A stretch of DNA of 64,000 bases from Pontederia crassipes (lineage: Eukaryota > Streptophyta > Magnoliopsida > Commelinales > Pontederiaceae). The notes beneath the pieces were generated by a model that did no database searches, was not told the DNA's origin, and saw nothing but the letters and a program-made list of their open reading frames with translations. The DNA is taken from NCBI GenBank assembly GCA_030549335.1, contig CM060194.1, positions 36,597,171-36,661,170 on the forward strand, read 5' to 3'. Shown piece by piece: positions 11,225 through 23,018 of this stretch (its first letter is position 1; the number at the start of each line of letters is the position of its first letter). The position numbers were made by a program, and so were the translations under genes.

Positions 11225-12905
11225 TGATGCATGCAAAATGCAACATATAATTAGCCATATTTTTAATCTTATTTTGACTCATTTCTATGCATCATTTTAT
11301 GAACTTATTTATTTAATTTTATAAAATTGAAAATCTAGCCAAGTTCTATATTTTATTACAAAAAAAGCAAGAGAAAAGAGCGATGAATTCATGGAAAAAA
11401 TGATACTCAATTCGGAGTTAAAATGAAACCATAAAGTGCAAATTATTGAAACTTGACAATGCTAGAAATTAAATATAACGGGTTGAGATAAACACATAAC
11501 AACCGTAAGACTATGACAGACTTGTGATGGCCCGTTAAATATCCAATTTTGTGCTACAAACTTGTTCAAGTAACGAGCCGTGACAAAATGCTACAGACCA
11601 TGAAAACATAATCATTACTTGAATTTTAACACTGCGAAGGCCTCAATATCGGTGTTACGAGCTATGAGAAACATTATTAAGGACATTGCAAACTAGTTAT
11701 GAACTATTGCGAAGCAAAAATTTGAGATTCTTTTGACTTTTCTCAGGAATTTTAATTGCATATCAACTTTAAATTTATCATAAGTCTTAGGGATTATTTG
11801 GAAACATATTTATTTAGATTTGAAGAAGTTTTGAATGGTCTTAAAACCCAACAAGAGTTTAATATGAATTTATCTTATTTTGTCATAGAAAGACTCTCAA
11901 TCAAATTGAAATTCTACAAAAATTCTTGGGACACGTGAGGGCTATAAATAAAAGACTTCTATGACAAAAAATGTAATGCTTGAGATCTAGGAGTTGTGCT
12001 ACATTGCTGAGGACAAATTTTAAGTTTTTTTGGTGTTAATTCATAAGAAACTATATAGCAACTCAATGTGTGTACTATGCAACAATCCAAAAATCATTAG
12101 AGGCTATGAATTTTGTCTTCTAGTTATTATTTGGATGATTTTTACTCATACTTTTGATGCTTAATTAATTTTGTAATAGATATTTTTATTATTTCGAGAA
12201 AACCACATGAACCGTTGTCTAGATTTAAATTAACATAGTTATTTCGATTTCCTTTGATTATGATTATTATGTTTAATGCTTTTTACTGAGATCATTATAT
12301 TCTAATGTGAGAATACAAATCGAATATGGGGTGGTTAGTTTTAGGATTCAATATTCTTAGCGAATTAGTTTTTAACTCGAAGTTGAAGCAATCATAATAC
12401 AAAGTATAGTAATTCAGTGTTAGTGCTAGATTTTGTACAGTCTATCAAGTTTTACCCAAGGAGGATAATTATTAGTTTAGGACTTACAACTTAATGCATC
12501 TTAACATTTTGTTTAATTGAATATTAATTCAGCGTTTGTGGTCTTAAGTTATGCAAAAGCTAAAATAGTTTAATTTACTCAACGTAGAGATAAATAATTG
12601 AAGTAATCTTAATACGTCTTAAGAACCGAAGCTGTTTATCATTGTTATAATTCATTAATCATTGTTGTGCATGCAAGTTAATCATTATCTTCGATCATCC
12701 ATAAGCCTAAGGCTCAATACCAACTTATTTTATTTTTGTTATTTAATTTTATACAATTATCATTTTACATCACAACACATTACTTCTCCTAGTATATTAT
12801 TGGAATATATTAGATTTAACCGGTTCCTCATGGGATTGGCAACTCTACTCTACACTTTTATGGTGCAATTACTAGCAAATTATTTGTTACAAATTTAATG
12901 CATCA
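11225..12905 (+). mobile_element. Gypsy (Tat/Athila-like) LTR
   Basis: Bounded by an inverted heptamer: TGATGCA at 11225 and TGCATCA ending at 12905. Five bases later comes 'cacgctattgctaaggaacc', a decayed form of the 'ggcgccgttgccggggaac' primer-binding region found just inside Tat/Athila-type gypsy elements. Its length of 1,681 bp suits that lineage. It interrupts the copia RNase H remnant on its left. No partner LTR is seen in the window, so this is the 5' LTR of an element later truncated near 13637. Confidence 0.6.
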
Positions 12906-13640
12906 AGTTTTTCACGCTATTGCTAAGGAACCATAATTCATAATTCTTACTCTATCTCATATAAGCTACTTTGAGAATGTTTATTTTTTATTTACATAAC
13001 TTTTTCTTTCAATGTGGTGTAGTATTTCAGAAACTACATGACTTGATCATCTCGAGCATAAAGAAGAATATTATCAAGTTGAACCAACAAGATGCGATTC
13101 ATATTGAGGCATTTTCATCAAGACAAAGTACAAAAAAGAAGCCTCAGCAAGCAAAGAATGAAGATATATTTCGAGAACAATCTACTGTGTTCACACAAAT
13201 GTTAGATTCTCTACTAAAGAAACTCATCATGCAAAATTATCAAATAAAAAAATGGAGAGGCAAATTCACAATATTAGACTACTTAATAAGAACTTAGATG
13301 ATTATATGACAACAATGCTCGAATTTAAATCATCAACCTCCGACTTGATGAAGATGATTGGTCAATTCATCATATCAATTAAAAGAAGGATGACAATGCA
13401 GATCAACTTATAGAAAGGTTGGAGGTTTCGTTGAGCAAAATACAAAAGCAAGTTGAAGTAGACGATTCCCTTCGATTATTCGACATCGAGCTCAAGTTTG
13501 AGGCGTTAAAAGCAAAACTACATGCATTGGAGGATGAAGTTAAAAATTTGAATTCTCTAAATTATGAATCTTCGAGACACATCGATGAGAATCCGAAGGT
13601 CATCTTATGCTTGTGTCATAATGTATATATAAGTTGATAG
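12906..13640 (+). pseudogene. Truncated gypsy internal region, coiled-coil ORF piece
   Basis: This follows the LTR and primer-site-like sequence. Frames of 108 codons (12971-13297) and 72 codons (13419-13637) survive. The second is Lys/Glu/Leu-rich with heptad-like spacing (EALKAKLHALEDEVKNL), suggesting a coiled coil such as occurs in gag-region proteins of these elements. No zinc knuckle, protease or RT motif is present. The region stops abruptly where the inverted-repeat arm begins, so most of the element has been deleted. Confidence 0.4.
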
Positions 13641-14232
13641 AATAACCTCGTTAAATATCAATTCAAAGATTTTTTTTCATGTATAATTGAATGTTAAATA
13701 TCAATGTAATATTTTTTCTTTTGTTACACATAAATATAAAATAATATTAAGTTATAAGCTGTGTTTTGGTTGATTTCATATAATGATAGAATGACATAAA
13801 TAAATTAACAAAATATTACTTTTTAATCTTTATTAAAATTAAAATTTATGATATGTCGTTCATTTATTTATGCGATGATTGTCAAATTAATATTTAGTAT
13901 TTTTATAATAAGAATATAATAATTTTATTTAAAAAAATAATAAAATCTGAATAAATTTGATATCAAAGTAAAAGTTTAAACTTTTTCCATACAATATACT
14001 CTAAATATTTATTATATTTACTTTATTTTAACAAAAATAAATTTATTCTCTGATACAGTATTGTTGCTTTAAATAAAATACTATTATTTTCGTAAACAGA
14101 AATAAAAGTGTACACAGTAATTAAATGAAATGATAACATTTTTTTATCATATATTTATATTACTAAATACTTGTACACATGTCCACATGCAGTAAGTCGC
14201 ATCTTTTTCATGCCATGATCCTTGCTAAATTA
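13637..14232. repeat. Right arm of the long-range inverted repeat
   Basis: Reverse complement of 2383-3013. Its gene-proximal edge ends at 'catgatccttgctaaatt', about 400 bp before the KH-gene ATG, so it forms the distal promoter of that gene. Arms are separated by roughly 10.6 kb. Indels and substitutions are visible but collinearity is unbroken. Confidence 0.8.
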
Positions 14233-14239
14233 CATGCGC

Positions 14240-14315
14240 TTCTCTCTCTCTCCTCTCTCTGTAAAAGTCGCATAAACTCGTGCCCCTTCAACCCATGCAC
14301 CTAATATAAACCCCA
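14240..14315 (+). promoter_or_regulatory. Probable core promoter of the KH gene
   Basis: A CT-rich stretch (about 14241-14261, the complement of a GAGA-type motif) is followed by 'cacctaatataaacccc' near 14300, a plausible TATA box about 325 bp before the ATG. A second AT run, 'tttttatatatata', at 14582-14595 lies too near the ATG unless the leader is very short. The transcription start is not determined. Confidence 0.35.
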
Positions 14316-14628
14316 TGTTGAAAAGAAACTCAAGGAGCCGCTCCATTAATATTTTTTCCACACCTAATTTTTATTTTCTACCTTCTCTTATTTATAGATT
14401 TTTTTGTTTTTTTTATGGGTGTTGAGGGTTGGCCTCACTGAGAAGGGAAGGGGAGACGCCTCTTCTTCCAGCAGCCAGGAACTGCAGAAACCTTTCCACC
14501 ATCTCAGACTCCACCACTTCATCCCCTCTTCTCTGTGCACCCCCCATCACTTTTTCTCATCTCCCTTTTGAATCCGCCCCCTTTTTATATATATACCTGC
14601 ACATCATCCTTCCTCCACACCAACCAGC

Positions 14629-17600
14629 ATGTCTGGTCTATACACTCATAGCTTCTCCCCTGCCAGAGCCCTCTCCCCGCAGATAAGAAGTACACCGGAT
14701 ATCGACAGGTAGGAGAGGACAGATGCACCGGCTTCTTGTTATCTTTCTCTGATTGTTCTGGTTTTGTGATGTTGTTTTGATGGAAGCAAATCTTGGGTTT
14801 TCTGTACTTTGGTGTTGGTGCAGTCAATACTTGGCAGAGCTGTTGGCGGAGCATCAAAAGTTGGGTCCTTTCATGCAGGTTCTTCCCATATGTAGCCGCT
14901 TGCTGAACCAAGGTACTGTTCTTCTTTTCCTGATGTTCTTCCGAGTTCTCAATTCCAGATTCAGTATCGATATGTCGCATTTTTTGTTGTTTTTGCTTGT
15001 GTTTCGCTGTAATCTGATGCCATCTCTCTTGAATTTGAAGAAAGGAACATACTCTCTGTGGTACTCAGTATCGAAATACGTCCCCATATGCATTTTACAC
15101 GCATAAGTTCAGACTCGAAGTTCTGTTTTTTTTTTCTTTCTCGTATCTTGGGATTCTTTTGGGTTCTGATCGAGATTCAGTTCTCTGTCCTTATTGCTAT
15201 GTCTCAGTTTGGGATCTTTTTTTAATCATCCTTCATTGTAGTATGATACCATCGCTGCTTAATTTGAAGAAAGGTGCCATTTTTCCATGGTAATCATTAT
15301 CAAAATACGTCTCTAAACGTTTTGTCCGTACCAGGATCAGACCAAAGATTCCATTATGCTTATTTGCATCCTTCTACTACTGAATAGTATTTAACTCTCT
15401 TTTTCGATCATTGTTGTTGTAGGTCAAATTTATGTGATTAAATTTAGTTTGACAAAGTTCTATATGGTTCCTTTGTTGATCATGATACCTGTCAAGTTTG
15501 CTATGCGCCCAGCCAGCTGTCTGAGCGATCTAAGTCTGTATGTGATTGTCTGATCACTCTTTGCATGACATTTGTTAATCTCCTTTCCATGACTACAACC
15601 TGCTAGTCGGATGCTTGTTCTACATTTTTACATACTTAAGTTTTCCAAAGTATCTTATGGCATAGTTTGTGTTCAGTCTGTTGTATACTTTTATAGTCAT
15701 TTCTCAATTAGGCACAGTTATAAGTTTGACAGAGAGATGGTCTTTTTGGGGAAAAGATTAAGTTTCAGCATATAAGAACATATATACCAGTATGGATGAC
15801 AATCATCAGATAGCTTTGATGCACTGTTTCTGTAATGAAAGTTCTCAAGTGTCAAAAAGAAAATCCACATTTTCTTCAAAGTAGATGAAGGGAATTGAAA
15901 GTATTATAATATAGACAAGCAACAGTTTTTTTCTTAGATTGCAGGCAACAAAGCAGGGTTTGTCAGCTGGTTTTATTTCACACTTGTCCATAAGGAGATA
16001 TTTGAATACTGATTTGCGTTAGATGTTGTAATTCATCTTTTGTTGCTGCGAGATTTTGTAGAATGACGGTTTATGGATGATATGCTATTTAAATGATGGT
16101 ACAATTTTAGCTTCATTCTTTAAGGAATTTTGATTTTACAGTGGATCCCGAATGGAGGTCAATCAATGGAATGTTGAATCTTAATTTTCAGTTATCTTCG
16201 CAACATTAGTATAGTTCATCTCTTATACACTTATTATATGGTCAAGTTTTTCGGCTTGAATATTGTTTCCCTGATGTTTGTCGGGACTGTAACAGAGATA
16301 ATGCGAGTCTCTGGCATGGTTCCACACCAAGGGCTTGGAGATTTTGATCGGTTGCAATACAGAAGTCCAAGTCCCATGGCTTCCCCAAACCTTATTTCTA
16401 GTGCTGGAGGGATTGGTCTAGGTGGTTGGAATGGGTTGCCACAAGAGGTAACTATCTTAACCATTATATTTTCTCCTTTTAGTTAGCAGAATACCGATGA
16501 AAATGATCAATTTTCCTAATAATGGAATTAGCAAAGAAAAATGACTTAGCTTACAAGGTTATGCAAATCCAATTATTTCTCTTCTTTTTATTCTCCACAT
16601 GCAAATACACCAGACCTTTCTACCTCGTAGAAGAATTAACTTGTGAAAAAAAAAGGATTACAGTAATGCTCATGATACCTGCAGATGGGTCTCTTAGATA
16701 TTGAATTGCATCAGATCCATTGCATTGAATTTTATGTTTCCCAAAATATTTACTGGAGGTCCTTATAAGGTGATCATATATCATTGAATACTCTTATACA
16801 TTAATGATATTACTGAGCAGAATGGTTCCGTCCGATCATTTCTGTGTTTCTATTATCACGTAATTTCCTTTCTCATATATGGTATACTTCATTTTCGTTC
16901 AAGAAACAGTTTATATACCAATATTATATCCAAATATTTTTTTCTCTCCTTCATCAATTTTAGAAAATCCTAATGATAGAACGAATTCTAGAAATCTTTT
17001 TCCTTTTACAAGAAAAAGGATGACTAGGGAAATCTTAGTGATAATAATTAGTTGGCACGAACTTGATGTAAGACATTTTTATGTATTTTTCTTTTTTTCC
17101 ATCACTGAGAACTTCCTATATATTCTTGAGCAGAGATTAGGTTTACCACAAGGAATTACTATGGATTGGCAAGGAGCACCAGCAAGTCCAAATTCATATA
17201 TCGTGAAGAAGATATTGCGCTTAGAAATTCCAGTGGATACTTACCCTACTGTATGAAATTCCAAACTTTAATAGTTACTGTGTTTGTTTTTTATGCACAA
17301 TATTGACCTTCTGACATGTGACATTCAGTTCAATTTTGTTGGGCGCCTTCTCGGACCCAGGGGTAATTCGCTGAAACGAGTCGAAGCATCAACAGGATGT
17401 CGTGTCTATATACGAGGAAAGGGTTCGATTAAGGATCCGGGAAAGGTATGGGGTTGTCCATGTTACTTGTGAATGTACTCCATGTTAAATGCCGACATGT
17501 CAAAGTACTATTTGTTTTGGAATGTGAAAGATATTTAGGTGATGTTTCTTAATATGATTTTGATATTACTGCATGTAACCATGTCAAATAATAGTTTGAA

Positions 17601-18800
17601 ACTAAACAAATGTTAAACAATTATCATATTGCATCTCCACTTTCTTGAGGTTTATATCTTTTCTTATTCCCTATGATATTTCATATTTGTACAATGGTTT
17701 CAGTCTTTGGACATCAGCTCATAATTTCTCTCTCCATCGGAGGAAGTATGCTTCAGAGCAGGCATTGAAGAGATCTTAGAATGGAATACAACTGAAAGAT
17801 TGTTCTGGATATTTGTTTCTGTTTTTATCTGCTAAATTGACATAGTTCTTTGTTCTATATCTGAAGGAGGAAAAATTAAGGGGGAGGCCAGGGTATGAAC
17901 ACTTGAGTGATCCACTGCATATTCTGATCGAGGCTGAGTTGCCTGCTAATATTGTTGATACAAGGCTAAGACAGGCACAAGAAGTTATAGAAGAATTACT
18001 CAAACCAGTGGTACTAGAAAACAATCTTTTATTGGCTTGCATTTTTAGTTTATCATTCTTGAACCTTACAGCATTATATGTTATGCAGTTGCAAATTCAA
18101 AAAATTTGTAGTATTTTTTCTAATATTTTTCTATCCATATATATTTACCCATCAATAATGAACCTTTTCATATAAGGAGGAATTTCTCAGTAGAAAAGTA
18201 ATATCAAAATAAGAAACTATATCATTAAAATATAGCAAGGGCTTCCTAGGTTTGATGCATTTGACAGTAGTTGAGATATGGATGCATTTTGTTTGCCCAT
18301 TTATAACTGCATATGTCATATTCCAGACAAATTCCCCAGGAATATGACATGCAGTTACCTTCTCTCCTTCCCTTCCATAATAAGTTGTTGATGAACTAGA
18401 TGGATATGCAAAATTAGTTAGTATGCGTAAGTTTTTCCTATTATGTTGAAGAAATGGTCATAAAGCATGTGTGAATATTAACAGTTCATTCTTTCCATTG
18501 GTATTTTTAATTGACTTTTCATAGTCATTCTTAACCTTTAGCAAAGCTTCATTGTTGTGCCAGTATCTTTGCAGCAGTCATTGGCAATGGAATTCTGTGA
18601 AATCTTTTCTGTAAGTTTCTTCCGAGGTCACCAATCTAATTTAGATCTTTCCACAGGATGAATCACAAGATTTTTACAAGAGGCAACAGCTTAGAGAACT
18701 GGCCATGTTAAATTCAGGTCTGAGAGAGGACAGTCCTCATCCTAGTGGCAGCGTCTCTCCTTTTAACAGTGGAATGAAACGTGCAAAAACAGGACAGTAA
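14629..18800 (+). CDS. STAR-family KH-domain RNA-binding protein (SPIN1/quaking-like), 7 exons
   Basis: Exons: 14629-14708, 14824-14912, 16296-16447, 17134-17250, 17329-17445, 17867-18010, 18657-18800. Every intron is GT-AG and the frame is open across 843 nt (280 residues). The start [11 protein letters not shown] is the conserved N-terminus of the plant family. Domains: QUA1-like dimerisation region about 27-60 ([20 protein letters not shown]); Pro/Ser/Gly-rich linker 61-128; extended maxi-KH domain about 129-233 with invariant GPRG loop at 155-158; QUA2-like helix 234-258 ([15 protein letters not shown]); basic KRAK near the C-terminus, a likely nuclear signal. The family binds single-stranded RNA to control processing or stability; rice SPIN1 acts in flowering-time control. 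Length matches the usual ~280 residues. No internal damage is seen, and it appears to be the only intact host gene here. Confidence 0.95.
14971..15325 (+). repeat. Tandem duplication inside intron 2 of the KH gene
   Basis: Copies about 14971-15105 and 15198-15330. Shared blocks include 'tgatgccatc'/'tgataccatc', 'aatttgaagaaagg', and 'tatcgaaatacgtcc'/'tatcaaaatacgtct'. The period is near 225 bp. Confidence 0.65.
18306..18355 (+). other. Perfect-stem hairpin in intron 6 of the KH gene
   Basis: 'actgcatatgtcatattcc' and 'ggaatatgacatgcagt' are complementary apart from a 2-nt bulge, around a 14-nt loop. Possibly the relic of a tiny transposon or a structured intronic element. It is too short for a typical plant microRNA precursor. 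Confidence 0.6.
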
Positions 18801-19300
18801 AGATATAATCTCTCCTATATGCTTGGAGGAAGTGTTCACAATGCCAATACCATCAATTTCTTTGCAAGTTAACTTTTGTTATGAAGCTAGAGTACACTGC
18901 TGACTGGTGAATTTGATCTGCTAGTTGAATCTTCCTCTGATATAGATAAATCGAAAACACAGTCCTTGTAACTATGCTTGCTGTCTGCTGATCTCTTGAT
19001 GCTTTAGATATGTTAAAAGTATGCTTGTCGAGGATCAGGAACCTTAATATTCATTTGATTCATTTTTTGAGCTTAACATGATCCATCCGAAATATGGTGT
19101 AAGTGACGATTTTACAAGTTGACGAGCGTCTGATTATAAATTAGTTCCAAGCGTTTCATTGGAAGCGATAGAATCTCTATGTTTGCCCAGTTTGGTTGGA
19201 TTTTACTCCCGTGGAACAGTTGTATTTGTAACTACAAATTGTCGATGGCATAATTCAGCAGTCTGTATGAGATTTTAGAACATTGCTGTTAGTTCATCTC
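18801..19300 (+). other. Presumed 3' UTR and downstream flank of the KH gene
   Basis: No ORF. Composition resembles the gene's introns, not the AT-rich MITE that follows. No unambiguous AATAAA polyadenylation signal was found, so the transcript end is a guess. Confidence 0.35.
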
Positions 19301-19654
19301 TGTCACTGCCTCTGAATTCTAGTTAAATGAGTCACCGTGCCACTCGGTTTAGTTTGCCTGCTTTTAGTCTCATGGTATATTTGCTTTGTTTTCCATTTGC
19401 ACCTTTCTTCGGCCTCTATTTATTTCCATTTTTACACGTTGAGATCAATTCACTTGTTTAGGGAGAAATTTTTTTTAGTGATGTATTTGTGAAATTTGAA
19501 TTCATGATTTATAATTTTGGCATAAAAGTTATTTTCAGTTTGGCATTGGATTTTGTGTCCTCGTTTGCTTCTTGTTTCCTGCATTACATATTTTCGATAG
19601 TGTAATGCTACAAACCAACGCCTCGGCGCATTTGGTTCTTCAGCCCAAGGTAGT

Positions 19655-20085
19655 AAAGATTAGGATCTTAGATAAGATCCGAGGTAGTAATATCCTATTT
19701 ATTAATAAAAAAATATATATTAAAGATAATAAATATATTTTTTCTTATCTTACTGCATTTAAATATTAAATTGCAGTAAATATTTTTTATTGATTTTTAA
19801 GTAAAATTACATCAAAACATATTAAAAATAAAGAAAATATATTAAAATTCATATAAATTAATTTTTATTATCATAAATATATTTTTAATTACTATTTAAA
19901 TAATTATATTAATTATATAAGATCATACATGATCAGATAAGGTCGTAAGATTGTATGATTAAAATTACAATCGTATTAAGATCTTATACATAAGATCATC
20001 AAAATCAAAATAAGATCGAGATTGATAAGGAGTAATAAAATCGTAACATCTTAAAATTTTAGATCGAGATTTACTTTGCTTCGGC
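19655..20085. mobile_element. MITE-like element, copy B
   Basis: The ends form an imperfect terminal inverted repeat of about 45 bases: left 'gtaaagattaggatcttaga', right complement 'gtaaatctcgatctaaaatt', both arms reaching a 'tagtaatatcc'/'ttattactcc' word. AT-rich, non-coding, and related in inverse orientation to 9735-10140. No clear target duplication. Confidence 0.5.
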
Positions 20086-21319
20086 CTAATCTCAGTTAAA
20101 ACCCTAAACCCTCAAACAAACTCCACAAGTTCTTTTATGTTTGTGCTAGTACGTTAATATTTAAATTTTTTACTTATGTATTACAACTTTTCTTGTGATT
20201 ATGTTCATCACAAATTAGCCGTGACATTCTATTTCACATGGTCACCTCGAGTGGGTAAAAAAGAAAAAAAAGTGGGGTGCACCTTGTGAGAAGAGAAACC
20301 ATGCAAAAGTTGAATAGGACAACTATGGGGTCGTTTGATATCAGAGGAAGATTTGCTTTGCTCTCGTTTTTTCATTCAAACGATTTCATAAACGACTGTT
20401 TTTTTTAAGACTGAGTCCTAGTGCACGAAATTTGAAAACAAGAAAAAAAAAGCAGGCAGAGATATGTACACCCTACAACAAATTTGTTCTGGCTGGATTC
20501 TAATAATTGAAGCATAGCTGGGTCAATTAAGTTTAACCCAGGAACAATAATCTTAGATGCCAAACAGCCTAGGGAAAAGGTGACTTTTTATGTGTATTCA
20601 GCTGTTTCCATGGAATGCTACAGCAACAGTTCCTGCATAAACAACTTGAGAACGAGATACTTCCTGGCATGAGAGAAAAGAAATTAAATCCAATTAGTCA
20701 GGCAAGCAGATCTAATTGAGTTATTGCTTAGTTACTATTCATTGAGTCCGAACAAAAAAAAATTTATTGAGTTCACTATCAGATACCCGACGAGAATGAT
20801 ATAACTGAATTAATTAAGCTCGTGATTGGTCAATCTTCGATACGAGGACAGTGCGTTCTTTGGCGTCGCGAGAATTCGGTACCGTCTCTCAAACAACGAA
20901 AATGGCTATAAAAAGAACTAGTTTATATGAATAAAACTATTGATCTACTATTTAATGCATATAAGCATACCGTATAGCTACCTATTTTCATAAAAGAAAT
21001 ATTATTTATTGAATAAGAAAACAAAAAAATGTCATGAAAATTTGGTTGGTTCTAACGAATGTGCGTTACCATAAGTGCATCTGGGATAACATCTGCAACC
21101 TGGGGCACACTCAAAGGAGCATCACCACTACACTGGCACATATTTCATGCACAAACAGCATACTTAAAAAAGGAGCGGTCAAAATGCTTTTTAACTCTAA
21201 CATTTATTTATATATAAATATATATAACTAATTAAATCTTTAAAAAATAGGGGAGGGCAGAGCCCGGGATCCTAAGCTATATGTGGATCCCTCCTTCCTG
21301 CGACAACCATCTAAAATTC
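20086..21319. other. Intergenic DNA, no gene recognised
   Basis: The ORF at 21034-21231 has no recognisable content. 'ggggtcgtttgatatcagag' near 20329 resembles PIF/Harbinger or hAT termini, but no partner end was found. Confidence 0.4.
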
Positions 21320-21322
21320 TAA

Positions 21323-21709
21323 GGCCCTTTTTTGGAACGTTGGAAAAATAAAGAAATGACAAAATTCTGTAGTAATTTTCCCTATTTTCGTAATTAGTAC
21401 AAAGTGCTGTTTGGCTGATAATTTTATCAAGTTCAAAACCATGATATAAGGTTCAAAACGAAGTAAAAAAATTAGGAGGTGTGACCTCCCTAAATTTTTT
21501 TCTTTGCCACAGCAGTTGTCAGGACAAGATAACTGTCAGACCACTTTATTTTTTTAAAAATTTTTTTCATGTAGTCAGCTTATCACCCAAACATCTCCAT
21601 CGGATTATTTACTATCATTTTTTTAACTGAAGTATGTCACTTTTCAAAAAGTGGTATACCATATAATTTTACATCCATGGGTTAAAATACCTTTTAGTCA
21701 AACAGGCCC
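21323..21709. mobile_element. Tourist-like MITE (PIF/Harbinger type)
   Basis: 387 bp bounded by TAA target copies (21320-21322 and 21710-21712). Left end 'ggcccttttttggaacg' and complement of right end 'gggcctgtttgactaa' form an imperfect TIR. A 3-bp TAA/TTA duplication with G/C-rich 'GGSCC..TTTTGG' ends is typical of Tourist MITEs. No coding content. Confidence 0.7.
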
Positions 21710-23018
21710 TAAATCATGCATACAACAACAGCAAAGGAAGAACTACTGAAGAGTCTTATATAAATTTTATGGGATCGTTTGGTTGCGGAACTGGGTGGGA
21801 ACCACGGTCTTGTTCTGCTCAGTTCCGCCAAACGGGAGGTGGAACTACAGTTCGTAGCCGAGAACCAAAACACGGAACAAGAGCGTCATGTGACTAAATT
21901 CGGCCGCTTTTGTTCCATCAAAAAACATGGAACCATGGTTCGCCACATCGGCCCGCGTGGTATTTTTTCCTTTCGCTTGCCCTTCGCACTGTAGCCATCT
22001 CGTTATCCGCTGAAACCCTCTCAACTTCGCCCCTTTTTCCTCTTCGTCATCGCGTTTTCCGTCGGTCGTCCGCGTTCGCGCTGTCGTCGGAGTTCCTTTC
22101 GGCATCATCGGATTTGTCGTCCCCATCGACAAAACCTCCTAGACCTTCGCCTTCCCACTGCCACCTTCGTCTTCCCACTGCCGCTTTCGCCTTCGACACA
22201 TCCCGGTGCCAACTCACATCGGTCGAATCTCAGGTGCGTCAAACTCATTCTCATCGATTCATGCTTCTACAAAGTCTTCTCGTCAATGTCCAAACACGTC
22301 GATGTCCAAACACCAGGCATGTATCTGATTTAGTCCTTCATATTAGTTTCCCCCCTTTTGCTGAAACCTAATTTGCGCTTCAAGGGCGTCGTGCGTCTTG
22401 CGTGGTGCTTTCGGGTAGTGCCAGGTATCTTATTTCGAACCTACGCGTTTCATTCGTCCCATTACATTTTACTTTCTAACTGGAGTCGCGGCCTCAGAGT
22501 TCAGGTCGAGTGGAGAAGCCATCCGGGATAGTTGTTGTGCGCGGACGCAATAGGACTTCTGAATTGAGCTGCCAACATCGATTTCAGGTACTATTTGAAT
22601 TTGTCTTCGACTAGTAAATGCAGAAATGTTATCCTTCTCGTATTCCCCAATTGAGCTTAGATTTTTTCAATACACACGTGCGACATGCGTATGTAATTTT
22701 GCATTGTCGGAGTCTTCTTACTTGTTTCCCGCTAAGTTCTCCACCCGCTGTCGTCCGAATTGTAATTCTATCACTACCATAAGAACACTAGCGATCGGCT
22801 TCCCTAGGACTGGAAACTGATAAATATTAGCCTTGCTGATTGCTGAGCATTATGTTTGTTTTGTCTATGATATAGCGAAAGAATTGTAAGTTTTAAGAAG
22901 ATAGAACACTGTGGGGGAAATCAATTTAGTTCTTAAATGCAATACATTGCATTCCTTTTTGTGTGGCATGCATAATTTCCATACAATCTAAGGCAGGGAA
23001 CACTACTTGTCGAGGAAC

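Noticed and set aside
14429..14686. Open frame overlapping the KH-gene start in another phase
   Set aside because: It begins with TTG, not ATG, overlaps the leader and first exon out of frame, and has no recognisable content.
21845..22371. ORFs near the left Harbinger end (plus 153 codons, minus 95 codons)
   Set aside because: Overlapping on opposite strands, Ser/Pro-rich composition typical of non-coding GC-richer DNA, no domain or splice context.
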